Of a stretch of DNA of 64,000 bases, positions 27,826-36,387 are shown piece after piece. Both the position numbers and the translations under genes were made by a program. The notes below the pieces were generated by a model, which did not search any database, was not told the DNA's origin, and saw only the letters and a list, made by a program, of their open reading frames with translations. The stretch is from Paenibacillus sp. BK033 (GTDB lineage Bacteria > Bacillota > Bacilli > Paenibacillales > Paenibacillaceae). The stretch covers positions 62,001 to 126,000 of the forward strand of contig NZ_SLVP01000006.1 in assembly GCF_004345425.1 (NCBI RefSeq), read 5' to 3'. The stretch's first letter is position 1. Every line of letters starts with the position of its first letter.

Positions 27826-28707
27826 ATGGAGCAAAAAGATCGTCAGAAAAAAGAGTATATGCTGCCCGACATGGACTCGACCTTTCGCGTGTTTGGGGCC
27901 CATTCCCGGACCGTGGAGCCGGATTGGAGTTATCCCCTGCATAAGCATCCGATGTTCGAAATCAATCTCGTGCTGACGGGTACCCAGCAGTTTAGCGTTG
28001 AACGGACAAGCTACACGCAGCAAGCAGGGGACCTGCTGTTATTCAGGCCAGGAGACCAACACGAAAGCCGGGTGTCGGGGGAAGGAGACATGACGTATTA
28101 TTGTCTTCATTTTGACGTGGACGAGCCTTCGTTCCGAGAGCTGCTCAACAGGAGCCCGAGATGCTTCTACCCTGCGGACAGCGAGCTGGCGGTGGCTATA
28201 AGGCCTGCATTAAATAAGCTTATCGGATTAACGGTTTCGCAAGAAGCGGTGCTGCGAACGGAAGCCCGCATGCATGTCCTGTCTGCATTATTCGAGCTGT
28301 TCGCCGCCCTTAGCGGTACGTTGTCCAAGCTGAATCAGGACCCTCCCGGCCTTAGAAGCTCCGAGCTGGCCTCGCGAGTTGCCGTCATGCTGGAGGAGGC
28401 GCTGGACGGTACGGCTTCCCCCGGCCATATAAATGACAAGGATACGATCACCTCGATTGCCGCTGCGGTCGGGTATAGCACCTCGTCGGTTAACCGTTTG
28501 TTTACTAGGTCCTTTGGCGTATCCCCGAGGCAATATTTATCCACGATTATGCTGAGGAAGGCAAAGCTGATGCTGATGGATCCCGAGCTGTCCGTCGAAG
28601 AGATCTCCGCGAGACTCGGCTACAACAATATTGCCCATTTCAGCAGACAGTTCAAGCGCTGGACCGGAGAATCGCCAAGCCGATTCAGGGATAGATTCCA
28701 CGATTAG
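27826..28707 (+). CDS. AraC family transcriptional regulator
   Basis: A 293-residue regulator: N-terminal cupin sensor (SYPLHKHPMFEINLVLTGTQQFSVERTSYTQQAGDLLLFRPGDQHESR, residues 30-80) and C-terminal AraC HTH pair (ITSIAAAVGYSTSSVNRLFTRSFGVSPRQYL and VEEISARLGYNNIAHFSRQFKRWTGESPSRFR). It probably responds to a sugar and controls the divergent GH43 gene. A TATAAT lies at 27717-27722 in the shared gap, suggesting the promoter of this gene. GAGAGGAGAAGG precedes the ATG. Confidence 0.9.
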   Translation: MEQKDRQKKEYMLPDMDSTFRVFGAHSRTVEPDWSYPLHKHPMFEINLVLTGTQQFSVERTSYTQQAGDLLLFRPGDQHESRVSGEGDMTYYCLHFDVDEPSFRELLNRSPRCFYPADSELAVAIRPALNKLIGLTVSQEAVLRTEARMHVLSALFELFAALSGTLSKLNQDPPGLRSSELASRVAVMLEEALDGTASPGHINDKDTITSIAAAVGYSTSSVNRLFTRSFGVSPRQYLSTIMLRKAKLMLMDPELSVEEISARLGYNNIAHFSRQFKRWTGESPSRFRDRFHD

Positions 28708-28804
28708 ACATATAGTGGTAAACTATAGGAAGAAGAATCCTTCGCGAAACGCATGCTTTCGGCAGTCGTTTACGCGTGGATTGTTGAAGAGGAGTGACGC
28801 TAGC

Positions 28805-30415
28805 TTGCATAACTTTAGTCGTATGCGCTCCCTGTTAGGACTGCTATTAGGCATGCTGTTTATCCTATCGGCATGCAGTAGCACGGAACTATCCATGAAG
28901 CCGATCTCCTCGTCCAAAACCGTTAATATCGGAGTAACGTACTCGCCAAATACTCTTAATCCCTTGTCGCCTGTTGGACAGGTCTCTTCTTATATTTCCG
29001 GTTTAATGTATTTGCCGCTTTTTGAACTCGATCAGGACTTGACCTTTAAGCCAATGCTGGCCGATTCCATTACAACAATGGACCATAGGTTATTTACGGT
29101 CAATCTGAATCCGTCCGCCGAATGGAGCGACGGGAGTCCTGTCACCGCGGACGATGTTGTTTTTACGCTGGAGCTGATGACAAGCAGGGAGATTGCATCA
29201 AGTTATGCGTATATGTTTGCCATCATAGAGGGGACGGATTCAACAGGCTTCAAGCTGGAAGGAAAGTCTGCATTGGCCGGCGTTCGAGCCGTGGACAAGC
29301 ATACGTTGACGATTAAGACCAAAGAGCCAACAACGTTAACCATTGTGCAGGATACCATAGGGCGGAACTTGTTTACGCTGCCGAAAAAGGCGCTTGAAAG
29401 TGTGCAGGTTGATCAACTCAGAAACGGTGATTTCGTGCAAAAATCGGCTGTCGTCAGCGGTCCTTATCGGTTCGACAGCTATGAGCGGGATCAGCTTGTG
29501 CAGATGAAGGCAAACGCTGCTTATTTCAAGGGAGCCCCAAGAATCGGCCGGTTGAACTTTAAAATAGTGAAGGACGAGGCGCTTGCCGATCAGTTCGAAA
29601 GCGGGGATGTTGATCTCAATATCCCGTCGTTTGGGGTTATCCCTATTAACGACTACGGTAAAATCAAATCGCTCCCGAATGTGACGGCTGTTAACGGGCC
29701 ATCCATTACGACCCAATTCATGTATATCAATGAACAAGAGCTGCCGGATGCCAGGCAAAGGCAAGCGATCTCTTACGCGATTAACCGGGAGAGGATCGTA
29801 AACGATTTGCTCCGGGGGGCGGGAGAGACGGTCGACGGCTTGTTCACCAGCTACAGTCCTTACCTTGACCCGTCGGTCAAACAGGCGGAATACGATCCGG
29901 ACAAGGCAAAAAGCCTGCTCGCCGAGTCAGGCTGGGTGCCCGGTACGAAGCTGACGTTATCCGTCTTGTCCGGGGACAGCACGCTGGAGCAGGCAGCTCA
30001 AATGGCAGCCAATGATTTAAAGGATGTTGGAATAGACGCCGAGATTCAAGTGATTAATCTAGCCCCGCTTATCCATAAAATCGTCGAAAAGGACTACGAT
30101 CTTGGCGTAATGACAGTCTCGATGTCGCTCGTTAATCCTCTGCCTGACGTAAGCTATTTCCTGCAGGAGGGGAATCCTAACGGATACCGAAATCCAGAAG
30201 TGGACAAGCTGCTTGCTGCGCTGAAATCAGAGACCCGGGAGGCGGATATGAAGCGGACTTACAGCAGGCTGCAGCAAATTATGGCGAAAGACGTACCGAT
30301 GCTGTCCATTTACGCGACCCGTTCCCTGGGGGTTGTTAATCATGCCGTCACCGGCGTACATCCTTCCGACTACGGCATGTTTATTGATGTGCAGGATTGG
30401 GACATTAAGCGTTAA
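28805..30415 (+). CDS. peptide-type ABC substrate-binding lipoprotein (orphan)
   Basis: A 536-residue family 5 solute-binding protein, the Dpp/Opp type. The lipobox is LFILSACSS near residue 25; the mature part shows VNIGVTYSPNTLNPLSP, AEWSDGSPVTADDVVFTLELM and RQAISYAINRERIVNDLL. No permease or ATPase genes are nearby, so it either feeds a transporter encoded elsewhere or acts as a sensor. TTG at 28805 follows GGAGTGA at seven bases. It lies 97 bases after the AraC gene and overlaps the convergent exodeoxyribonuclease gene by four bases. Confidence 0.85.
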   Translation: MHNFSRMRSLLGLLLGMLFILSACSSTELSMKPISSSKTVNIGVTYSPNTLNPLSPVGQVSSYISGLMYLPLFELDQDLTFKPMLADSITTMDHRLFTVNLNPSAEWSDGSPVTADDVVFTLELMTSREIASSYAYMFAIIEGTDSTGFKLEGKSALAGVRAVDKHTLTIKTKEPTTLTIVQDTIGRNLFTLPKKALESVQVDQLRNGDFVQKSAVVSGPYRFDSYERDQLVQMKANAAYFKGAPRIGRLNFKIVKDEALADQFESGDVDLNIPSFGVIPINDYGKIKSLPNVTAVNGPSITTQFMYINEQELPDARQRQAISYAINRERIVNDLLRGAGETVDGLFTSYSPYLDPSVKQAEYDPDKAKSLLAESGWVPGTKLTLSVLSGDSTLEQAAQMAANDLKDVGIDAEIQVINLAPLIHKIVEKDYDLGVMTVSMSLVNPLPDVSYFLQEGNPNGYRNPEVDKLLAALKSETREADMKRTYSRLQQIMAKDVPMLSIYATRSLGVVNHAVTGVHPSDYGMFIDVQDWDIKR

Positions 30416-31188
30416 GCTTGATGTCCTTTTTCCATGTTGAGGGTCAGAACAACCGGGCAATGGTCGCTGCCGAGAATCTGAGAATCGATGCCGGCATCAA
30501 CAATGGCCGGGGCAAGTCTTGCGGATGCTAGGAAATAGTCGATGCGCCAGCCGACATTCCGTTCTCTGATCTTCGGCATAAAAGACCACCAGGTGTACGC
30601 ATCCGTCCGGTCCGGATACAGGTAGCGGAAGGAGTCGATAAATCCGGCGTCAAGCAGACGCGTCATTTTCTCCCGTTCCTCGTCCGTGAAGCCGGAGTTG
30701 CCGCGGTTCGACTTCGCATTTTTCAGATCGATTTCCTGATGAGCCACGTTTAAATCTCCGCATACGATCACAGGTTTACGTTCATCCAGCTTAGTGAGAT
30801 AACCTCTAAACATGTCTTCCCAAGCCAGCCGGAATTCCAGCCTCGACAGGTCCCGTCTGGCGTTAGGCGTGTACACCGTTACGAGATAGAAGCTCTCGTA
30901 CTCAAGCGTAATGACCCGCCCCTCGTTGTCCTCGTCTTCTTCGCCCAGGCCGTAGCTTACGGACAGAGGCTTATGCTTCGTGAAAATCGCGGTCCCGGAG
31001 TACCCCTTTTTCTCGGCGTAATGCCAGAATAAATGATAGGCTTCGCCAAGCTCCAGCCGGATCTGTCCTTCCTGAAGCTTTGTCTCCTGCAGGCAGAAGA
31101 AATCCGCATCCATCTCGTTAAAATAATCCAAAAATCCTTTATTTACACAGGCTCTAAGGCCGTTCACATTCCAGGAAACAAACTTCAT
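30412..31188 (-). CDS. exoA: exodeoxyribonuclease III
   Basis: A 258-residue ExoIII/AP endonuclease that cuts at abasic sites in DNA repair. The EEP fold motifs are present: SWNVNGLRA at residues 5-13, the metal-binding Glu in FCLQETKLQ near residue 35, YTPNA, GDLNVAHQEIDLKN, and the C-terminal GSDHCPVVL with the catalytic His. Length matches Bacillus ExoA. The stop codon overlaps the stop of the convergent binding-protein gene. A separate promoter is expected upstream at about 31190-31260. Confidence 0.93.
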   Translation of the reverse strand: MKFVSWNVNGLRACVNKGFLDYFNEMDADFFCLQETKLQEGQIRLELGEAYHLFWHYAEKKGYSGTAIFTKHKPLSVSYGLGEEDEDNEGRVITLEYESFYLVTVYTPNARRDLSRLEFRLAWEDMFRGYLTKLDERKPVIVCGDLNVAHQEIDLKNAKSNRGNSGFTDEEREKMTRLLDAGFIDSFRYLYPDRTDAYTWWSFMPKIRERNVGWRIDYFLASARLAPAIVDAGIDSQILGSDHCPVVLTLNMEKGHQA

Positions 31189-31341
31189 CGCTCGCGAATC
31201 TCCTTCTCTATTAACTCTCGTACTCTAGTGTAACATACGCCCGTCTGCTCGAAGGCTTTAAAATTTTGCCTATGCGGCATACGCCGTGGCGGACAGTTCT
31301 GTTACAATAAAGGGACTTAAAGACGAGAAAGAGGAGATCGC

Positions 31342-32100
31342 ATGAAGTTCAGACCGTGTATTGACCTGCATAGCGGGAAAGTGAAGCAAATTGTCGGAGA
31401 AACGCTGGATGCCAATCCAGGGCGCGTGGTTGAAAATTTTGTGTCCGAGCATGACTCGGCTTACTATGCTTCGATGTTCAAGCGGGATGCGCTGACCGGC
31501 GGTCACGTCATTATGCTGGGCGGCGGAAATGAAGAGGCGGCGTTATCCGCTTTGCGCGAATACCCGGGGGGCCTGCAGATCGGAGGGGGAATTACGGCGG
31601 ATAATGCGGCCAAATACCTCGAAGCGGGCGCTTCGCACATCATTGTGACGTCGTATATTTTTCGTGACGGCGAGCTGAATATGGACAACCTGAAGCGGAT
31701 TGTCTCCGAGGTTGGCAAGGACAAGCTTGTCATCGATTTGAGCTGCAAGCAAAAGGACGGCAGCTGGTATGTCGTGACGAACCAATGGCGGACCTTCAGC
31801 AGCTTCCAGGTGAACGAAGCGAATCTTCGCGAGCTGGAATCGTATTGCAGCGAGTTTCTCGTGCATGCGGTAGACGTGGAAGGGAAGCGGACAGGCATTC
31901 TGGAGAGCTTGGTGAAGCAGCTGGCGGATGGGGTGACCATCCCGACGACTTATGCCGGCGGCGCCCGCTCGCTGGAGGATCTGGAGCTGTTCCGCCGTTT
32001 GACGGACGGCAAGCTGGACATCACGATCGGCAGCGCGCTGGATATTTTCGGCGGCAATCTGTCCTACGATGAGGTCGTGGCTTACTGCTCGCATGGATAA
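31342..32100 (+). CDS. hisA: HisA, eukaryote-type ProFAR isomerase
   Basis: A 252-residue (beta-alpha)8 enzyme converting ProFAR to PRFAR in histidine synthesis. It starts FRPCIDLHSGKVKQIV and includes ALREYPGGLQIGGGI, ASHIIVTSYIF, VIDLSCKQKDG, FLVHAVDVEGKRTGI, TYAGGARSLEDLE and IGSALDIFGGNL. These are signatures of the HIS6-like branch best known from fungi and plants, not of the usual bacterial HisA. The catalytic Asp pair is present (D8 and the Asp of HAVDVEG). It stands alone, with no his operon beside it; TACAAT near 31299 suggests its own promoter. Confidence 0.88.
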   Translation: MKFRPCIDLHSGKVKQIVGETLDANPGRVVENFVSEHDSAYYASMFKRDALTGGHVIMLGGGNEEAALSALREYPGGLQIGGGITADNAAKYLEAGASHIIVTSYIFRDGELNMDNLKRIVSEVGKDKLVIDLSCKQKDGSWYVVTNQWRTFSSFQVNEANLRELESYCSEFLVHAVDVEGKRTGILESLVKQLADGVTIPTTYAGGARSLEDLELFRRLTDGKLDITIGSALDIFGGNLSYDEVVAYCSHG

Positions 32101-32135
32101 GCGGTCGTTTTAATCGCTAAATAGAGGATAAGCGG

Positions 32136-32243
32136 AAAATGTATCTCCTGGAGAGCGTCAGCGCCTGCCTTTGTCTTCCCTTTGCAACCATATAAATTGT
32201 TCAGGCAAAGGGGAGACAACAGCAGCGGAAGGAGATACATTTT
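32136..32243. repeat. structured dispersed element, copy B
   Basis: AAAATGTATCTCC (32136-32148) and GGAGATACATTTT (32231-32243) form a perfect 13-bp closing stem followed by Ts. Inside, GTCTTCCCTTTGC pairs with GCAAAGGGGAGAC. Shared with copy A (25818-25940) are TCTCCTGGAG, CTGCCTTTG, CAACAGC and CGGAAGGAGA, whereas the outer stem differs but is self-complementary. Like copy A it lies between convergent genes. Confidence 0.65.
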
Positions 32244-32276
32244 TTGCGTTCCGATTATGGCGGAATTAATCTGACC

Positions 32277-33155
32277 TTATTCTTTGCCGTGGCGCATAAA
32301 CAGCCACACGCCGAAGAGGATCACGATGCCCGCGCCTAACTGCCAGCCTGTTAGAGCTTCCTTGAGCAGCGCCCAGGCCAGCAGCGAAGCGATGACCGGC
32401 TCGCCCAGCACGGACATGGAGACCGCCGTCGCGTTCATATACTTCAGCAGCCAGTTGAACAGATAATGGCCGAACAGCGTTGGCACAATCGCGAGCAGCA
32501 GGAAGATGCCCCACTCATGCGAGCTGTAGCCGGTAAACCGGTAGCCTTGAATAAGGTTATAGACGGCAAGCGTTGTCGCGGCAATGGCAAACACAAGGAA
32601 GTTGTAGGCGAAGGCGCTCGTATTGCTCCGGAGCTGCTTGCCGATCAGCATATGAAGCGCTACCGCAATCGTGCCGAGAATCGACAGGACGTCGCCGTAC
32701 AACGCTTCCTTCGACAAGGCCAGATCGCTAGAGCCGATAATGACCGTGCCGATCATGGCAATTCCCATGCCCAGCAGCATCATTTTGTTTGCTTTTGTCT
32801 TGAAGATGAGATAAGAGCCCAGCATCACAAGCACCGGTTCAAGCGCCAGGAAGATCGTGGAGCTGGCCACCGTGGTATGCTTCAGCGACGACATCCAGAA
32901 GAGGAAATGCAAGGCAAGCATAACGCCCGAAGCGAACAGCAGCAATAGCTGGCGAACCGTATGATAGAGCAGCTCCTGCTTATATCTCCATGCCAGCGGC
33001 AGCATAATCAGGACGGTCAGGTAGAGACGGTACATGCCGATGACCGAAGGCTCGGCACTGGACCATTTGATGAAGATGGACGAGAACGAGATGGCGATGA
33101 TGCCGACGACGTAGAGGAGCTCGTAGGCGGAGAATGACTTGGATGCGCGATTCAT
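32277..33155 (-). CDS. EamA/DMT family transporter
   Basis: A 292-residue membrane protein with ten predicted spans in two EamA halves. The first half includes IGMYRLYLTVLIMLPLAW and HTTVASSTIFLALEPVLVMLGSYLIF; the second ends MNATAVSMSVLGEPVIASLLAWALLKEALTGWQLGAGIVILFGVWLF, the typical EamA finish. Members export amino acids or metabolites; the substrate here is unknown. The start at 33155 is chosen for GGGAGAA nine bases upstream; the frame continues to 33233 without a site. Confidence 0.87.
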   Translation of the reverse strand: MNRASKSFSAYELLYVVGIIAISFSSIFIKWSSAEPSVIGMYRLYLTVLIMLPLAWRYKQELLYHTVRQLLLLFASGVMLALHFLFWMSSLKHTTVASSTIFLALEPVLVMLGSYLIFKTKANKMMLLGMGIAMIGTVIIGSSDLALSKEALYGDVLSILGTIAVALHMLIGKQLRSNTSAFAYNFLVFAIAATTLAVYNLIQGYRFTGYSSHEWGIFLLLAIVPTLFGHYLFNWLLKYMNATAVSMSVLGEPVIASLLAWALLKEALTGWQLGAGIVILFGVWLFMRHGKE

Positions 33156-33267
33156 GAATGATACTTCTCCCATGCAATAAATTCGTATAAAACCCCAACA
33201 TGTAATACTACTACAGGCGGACAACCGGGGCAATTTGTAACTGTTGGTTATGGGCTTTAAAAAACGA

Positions 33268-33296
33268 TTGACAGTCTTTTCCCAACCCGCTATGAT
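33268..33296 (+). promoter_or_regulatory. sigma-A promoter of transporter operon 1
   Basis: TTGACA at 33268-33273 and TATGAT at 33291-33296, spacer 17. An equivalent promoter with the same boxes and spacing precedes operon 2 (37015-37043). Confidence 0.8.
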
Positions 33297-33304
33297 CTTA
33301 TCAT

Positions 33305-33413
33305 CAGATACGGATTGACGAAAATGTCAGTCTGTAGCACGGAGATCGAATCGACTGGACCAACCAGAGATTCAATGGAGATGTCTGCATGGACTTCCAT
33401 TGGATCTTTTTTT
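33305..33413 (+). promoter_or_regulatory. attenuator RNA leader 1 (candidate riboswitch)
   Basis: After the promoter come hairpin CAGA..(TGAC GAAAAT GTCA)..TCTG at 33305-33334, the segment AGCACGGAGA, then a helix GAATC GA CTGG ACCAA CCAG A GATTC (33348-33373). GATTC is also the start of the terminator arm AGATTCAATGGA (33368-33379), which pairs with TCCATTGGATCT (33396-33407) before seven Ts. The helix and the terminator cannot coexist. The same design is found at 37058-37180. Ligand or protein partner unknown. Confidence 0.7.
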
Positions 33414-33489
33414 ACGCCTTAATCCCAACTATTCCAATGCGTTAAAGTAAGTTTAAGAAGAAAACAATCAAACAGAGGAGGTGCCGGCT

Positions 33490-34260
33490 ATGTCGACGGC
33501 ATTATTGGAGATTGTAGACGTAAGCAAAACGTTCCGTAATTCTAACGAGGCGGTTCCCGTGCTGGACCGGTTGAAGCTGACCGTCAATCAAGGGGAAATT
33601 GTATCGATCATAGGACCAAGCGGCTGCGGGAAAAGCACGCTGCTTAAGATTGTAGCGGGACTGGATGTCGATATCGAAGGTCGCGTGTTGCTTGAAGGGG
33701 AGCAAGTGAAAAAGCCTTCCCAGGAGAAAGGGTTTATTTTTCAGGAGCATCGCTTATTCCCTTGGTTGACGGTTGAACGCAACATCGCGGCCGATCTGTC
33801 TCTTCGCAATCCGGAGACCCGCAAGAAGGTGGATCAGCTAATTAAGCTGGTCAAATTGGAAGGCTTCGAAAAAGCATACCCGAAGCAGCTGTCCGGTGGC
33901 ATGTCGCAGCGGGTCGCTATTGCAAGAGCATTGCTCCGCAATCCGAAGGTGCTGCTTCTCGATGAACCGTTTGGCGCGCTGGATGCGTTCACCCGCAGCC
34001 ATATGCAGGAGGCGCTGCTCGATATTTGGCGCGAAAACCGCACAACGATGCTGTTCGTCACCCACGATATCGACGAAGCGGTCTTTCTGTCGCACCGGGT
34101 CATCGTGCTGGATCCTCGTCCCGGCCGAATCAAGACGATCGTCCCGATCGATCTTCCGTTCCCCCGCAAAAGAACGGGATCTGCTTTCCAGGATCTCCGC
34201 ACTCTAATCCTCCGGGCTCTCGATCACGAGGAGCCGGATAAAGAAACGTATACCATTTAG
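33490..34260 (+). CDS. NitT/TauT-type ABC transporter ATP-binding protein
   Basis: A 256-residue ATPase of the SsuB/TauB/NrtD type, which drive import of sulfonates, taurine, nitrate or similar compounds. Walker [10 protein letters not shown] is near residue 43, [16 protein letters not shown] near 136, Walker [13 protein letters not shown] near 158 and [15 protein letters not shown] near 192. ATG at 33490 follows AGGAGG. It is the first gene after leader 1; the permease follows after a repeat-rich 362-base gap. The matching binding protein is in the second operon at 37235. The substrate is not proven. Confidence 0.9.
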   Translation: MSTALLEIVDVSKTFRNSNEAVPVLDRLKLTVNQGEIVSIIGPSGCGKSTLLKIVAGLDVDIEGRVLLEGEQVKKPSQEKGFIFQEHRLFPWLTVERNIAADLSLRNPETRKKVDQLIKLVKLEGFEKAYPKQLSGGMSQRVAIARALLRNPKVLLLDEPFGALDAFTRSHMQEALLDIWRENRTTMLFVTHDIDEAVFLSHRVIVLDPRPGRIKTIVPIDLPFPRKRTGSAFQDLRTLILRALDHEEPDKETYTI

Positions 34261-34293
34261 CTCCGCCCGAATGTATCGGCCTGTTGTGACTCT

Positions 34294-34608
34294 TGTTTAA
34301 GCGTCCAGCGGAGATTGTTTCGGCGGAATGTGACTTTGCGTGTTTGTATCGGCCAGCGTAGGTTGTTTGGTTGAATGTGGCATTGTGGTTTAGCGGCTAG
34401 CGTAGGTTGTTTGGTCGAGTGTGACTATTGCGCGTTTGTTTCAGCCTATAAAAAATTCAAATCAAGAAACAAACCGCAAGGAACAATCGACCGAACAACC
34501 GAAGCCTCAGCGCCGAACAAGCCGCAAAGGAACAATCGACCGAACAACCGAAGCCTTAGCGCCGAACAAACCGCAAGGAACGCTTGCCCTAAACAACCGG
34601 AGCACAGA
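34294..34608. repeat. inverted tandem repeat array inside operon
   Basis: The gap between ATPase and permease genes holds about three forward units of 46-47 bp (starting near 34294, 34341, 34388; shared GGCCAGCGTAGGTTGTTTGG-like core) and then about two and a half inverted units of 49 bp (starting 34481 and 34530; core GAACAATCGACCGAACAACC). The two arrays are partly complementary, with an AT-rich centre near 34448-34470, so a large cruciform or long RNA hairpin can form. No gene is supported here. Confidence 0.65.
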
Positions 34609-34622
34609 AAGGAAGATCAACC

Positions 34623-35483
34623 ATGTCCAATCCTGCAACTGAAGCATTACAAGGAGCAACGCCGTCCCCGGCGGCTTCCAAGCCGATCGCGGCTGTTCGC
34701 GCCGCGAGGAAGAAAGGGGACTTCAAGGGAAGAAAGCTGCTGATGGGCAGCCTGCTGCCGCTTGTTATTCTTGGAGGCTGGCAATACGTCAGCGGCACGG
34801 GAATCGTAGACGCCATGCTGTTCCCGGCGCCATCCTCCATTATTAAAGAGTTTTACGAAATGATCGTCTCCGGCGAGTTGTTCCGCCATCTGGAGATCAG
34901 CGTGCTCCGGGCGCTGCTTGGCTTTCTGCTTGGCGGCAGTCTCGGGCTGCTCTGCGGCCTTGCGGTAGGCATGTTCAGCAAGGTAGAGGAGATCGTGGAT
35001 CCTACCGTTCAAATGATCCGAACCGTACCGCTCCTTGCGATCACGCCGCTGTTTATTTTGTGGTTCGGGTTTGGGGAGACTTCGAAAATCCTGTTAATCG
35101 CGCTGGGAGCGTTTTTCCCGCTGTATGTAAATACGTTTCTTGGCGTACGGAACGTGGATTCCAAGCTGTTTGACGTGGCGAGGGTATTGGAATTCAAGCA
35201 GGTGAACCAGATGATCCGCCTTGTCCTTCCGGCGGCTATGCCGAACGTGCTGCTCGGACTTCGGCTTTCGATCAGTATTGCGTGGCTGGTGCTTGTCGTG
35301 GCGGAACTGATGGGTGCCGACCGGGGCATCGGCTACTTGATTCAAGATGCCCGGTCGTTTATGCGCACCGAGGTGGTGTTTATCGGCATTATTCTGTTTG
35401 CTGCCGTCGGCAAGCTGACGGACTCGCTGGTACGGATACTGGAGCGGCGCCTGCTCAAATGGCGCGACAGCTATAAGGGTTAG
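34623..35483 (+). CDS. NitT/TauT-type ABC transporter permease
   Basis: A 286-residue permease of the SsuC/TauC type with six spans. After a polar N-terminus the first span is LLPLVILGGWQYVSG; the EAA-like ATPase contact is LFDVARVLEFKQVNQMIRLVLPAAMPNVLLGLR near residues 180-210; the end ILERRLLKWRDSYKG is family-typical. AAAGGAAG precedes the ATG. It belongs with the ATPase at 33490. Its stop overlaps the convergent exonuclease gene by four bases. Confidence 0.9.
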   Translation: MSNPATEALQGATPSPAASKPIAAVRAARKKGDFKGRKLLMGSLLPLVILGGWQYVSGTGIVDAMLFPAPSSIIKEFYEMIVSGELFRHLEISVLRALLGFLLGGSLGLLCGLAVGMFSKVEEIVDPTVQMIRTVPLLAITPLFILWFGFGETSKILLIALGAFFPLYVNTFLGVRNVDSKLFDVARVLEFKQVNQMIRLVLPAAMPNVLLGLRLSISIAWLVLVVAELMGADRGIGYLIQDARSFMRTEVVFIGIILFAAVGKLTDSLVRILERRLLKWRDSYKG

Positions 35484-36274
35484 CTGCCGGCAGGGCTTTG
35501 CTGCGGCGGAGCCTGCCGCGGCGGAAGCTTGGCGGCCTCCGCTTCGAAATACTCCTTCAGCTCGGCTTCCTTGCGAGGATCCGTCAGGGCAACCTTGCCC
35601 TCCAAGTGCTTGCTGACCAGCAGCTCCCATGTAGGGGCTGCCTTTTGAGTACGCATGGCGCGCACGGCGTTTTTAACCATGCGGCGTTCCTTCGCATTCG
35701 TGTACAGGTCTTTGTATTTCTGCTTGTAAGCTTCGAGATCCAAGTGTTCGAAGATGGCGCGGAACACGTCGGCCGTCATGATCGCATCGTCCAGCGCCCG
35801 GTGGGCATTTCCTCCGGAGACCAGGTTAAGATCGGTCAATGCGGCTTCAACGCTAACGTCGTTTGTGATATTTTTATAGCGGAGATAGCCCTTCAGCAGG
35901 TCGAAATAATCGATGGAGAGCCAGAAGGCGTCATCCAGCTTATGCATCCGGGTATCGTAGACGATCCGTTTCAGGTCTTCGCCGCCCCAAGTAAAGAGCA
36001 TAAAGGGCTCTCCGCGGTCCAGCCACTTCATGAACTCGCCGATCACGCGCGGAAATTTCGGTGCTATATCAATCTCTTCCTGCGGAATGCCCGTCTTTTT
36101 CTTAATAAAGGAATTCAGCTTGGAGAAGTAGACCGGCTTGATCAAGGAAGAAAAAATATCGGTCTGCTGCAAATCGGCATTCAGCCGCACGGCGCCAATC
36201 TCAATGACTTCCATGGGGAGGTCGCTTGCGAATTTGCGTCCGTTAAATTCAATGTCCAGAATAATATAATCCAT
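35480..36274 (-). CDS. DEDDh 3'-5' exonuclease (KapD-like)
   Basis: A 264-residue exonuclease-domain protein of the DnaQ-like DEDDh type, similar to KapD and ERI-1-like nucleases. The DxE motif is in YIILDIEFNG (residues 7 and 9), the central Asp in KLDDAFWLSIDYFDL, and the final HxxxxD in GGNAHRALDDAIMTADVF. The C-terminus has a Lys/Arg-rich part and a Pro/Gln-rich tail. The start has GGGGGT seven bases upstream. It probably trims RNA or DNA; its location between the split transporter operons looks unrelated. Confidence 0.85.
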   Translation of the reverse strand: MDYIILDIEFNGRKFASDLPMEVIEIGAVRLNADLQQTDIFSSLIKPVYFSKLNSFIKKKTGIPQEEIDIAPKFPRVIGEFMKWLDRGEPFMLFTWGGEDLKRIVYDTRMHKLDDAFWLSIDYFDLLKGYLRYKNITNDVSVEAALTDLNLVSGGNAHRALDDAIMTADVFRAIFEHLDLEAYKQKYKDLYTNAKERRMVKNAVRAMRTQKAAPTWELLVSKHLEGKVALTDPRKEAELKEYFEAEAAKLPPRQAPPQQSPAGS

Positions 36275-36387
36275 TTATTAACCCCCGATAAATTGCTCAT
36301 GCCTATCCATTCTAACAGAAATGCGAAGGAAACAGGAATGAGCGTGTGAGAACCTCTTGAGAGGATCATGGCGAAGGAGCAGATATT

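Noticed and set aside
33305-33413. Leader 1 as a guanidine-I (ykkC), SAM, T-box or ANTAR element
   Set aside because: Although ACTGG resembles a ykkC word, the GGGTTCC and downstream ykkC segments are missing. The T-box AGGGTGG and the SAM core are absent, and the second loop is not six bases as ANTAR needs.
34375-34743. Open frames rich in Asn, Gln, Pro and Lys across the repeat arrays
   Set aside because: They arise from translating the tandem repeats and have no supported start; the region is non-coding repeat.
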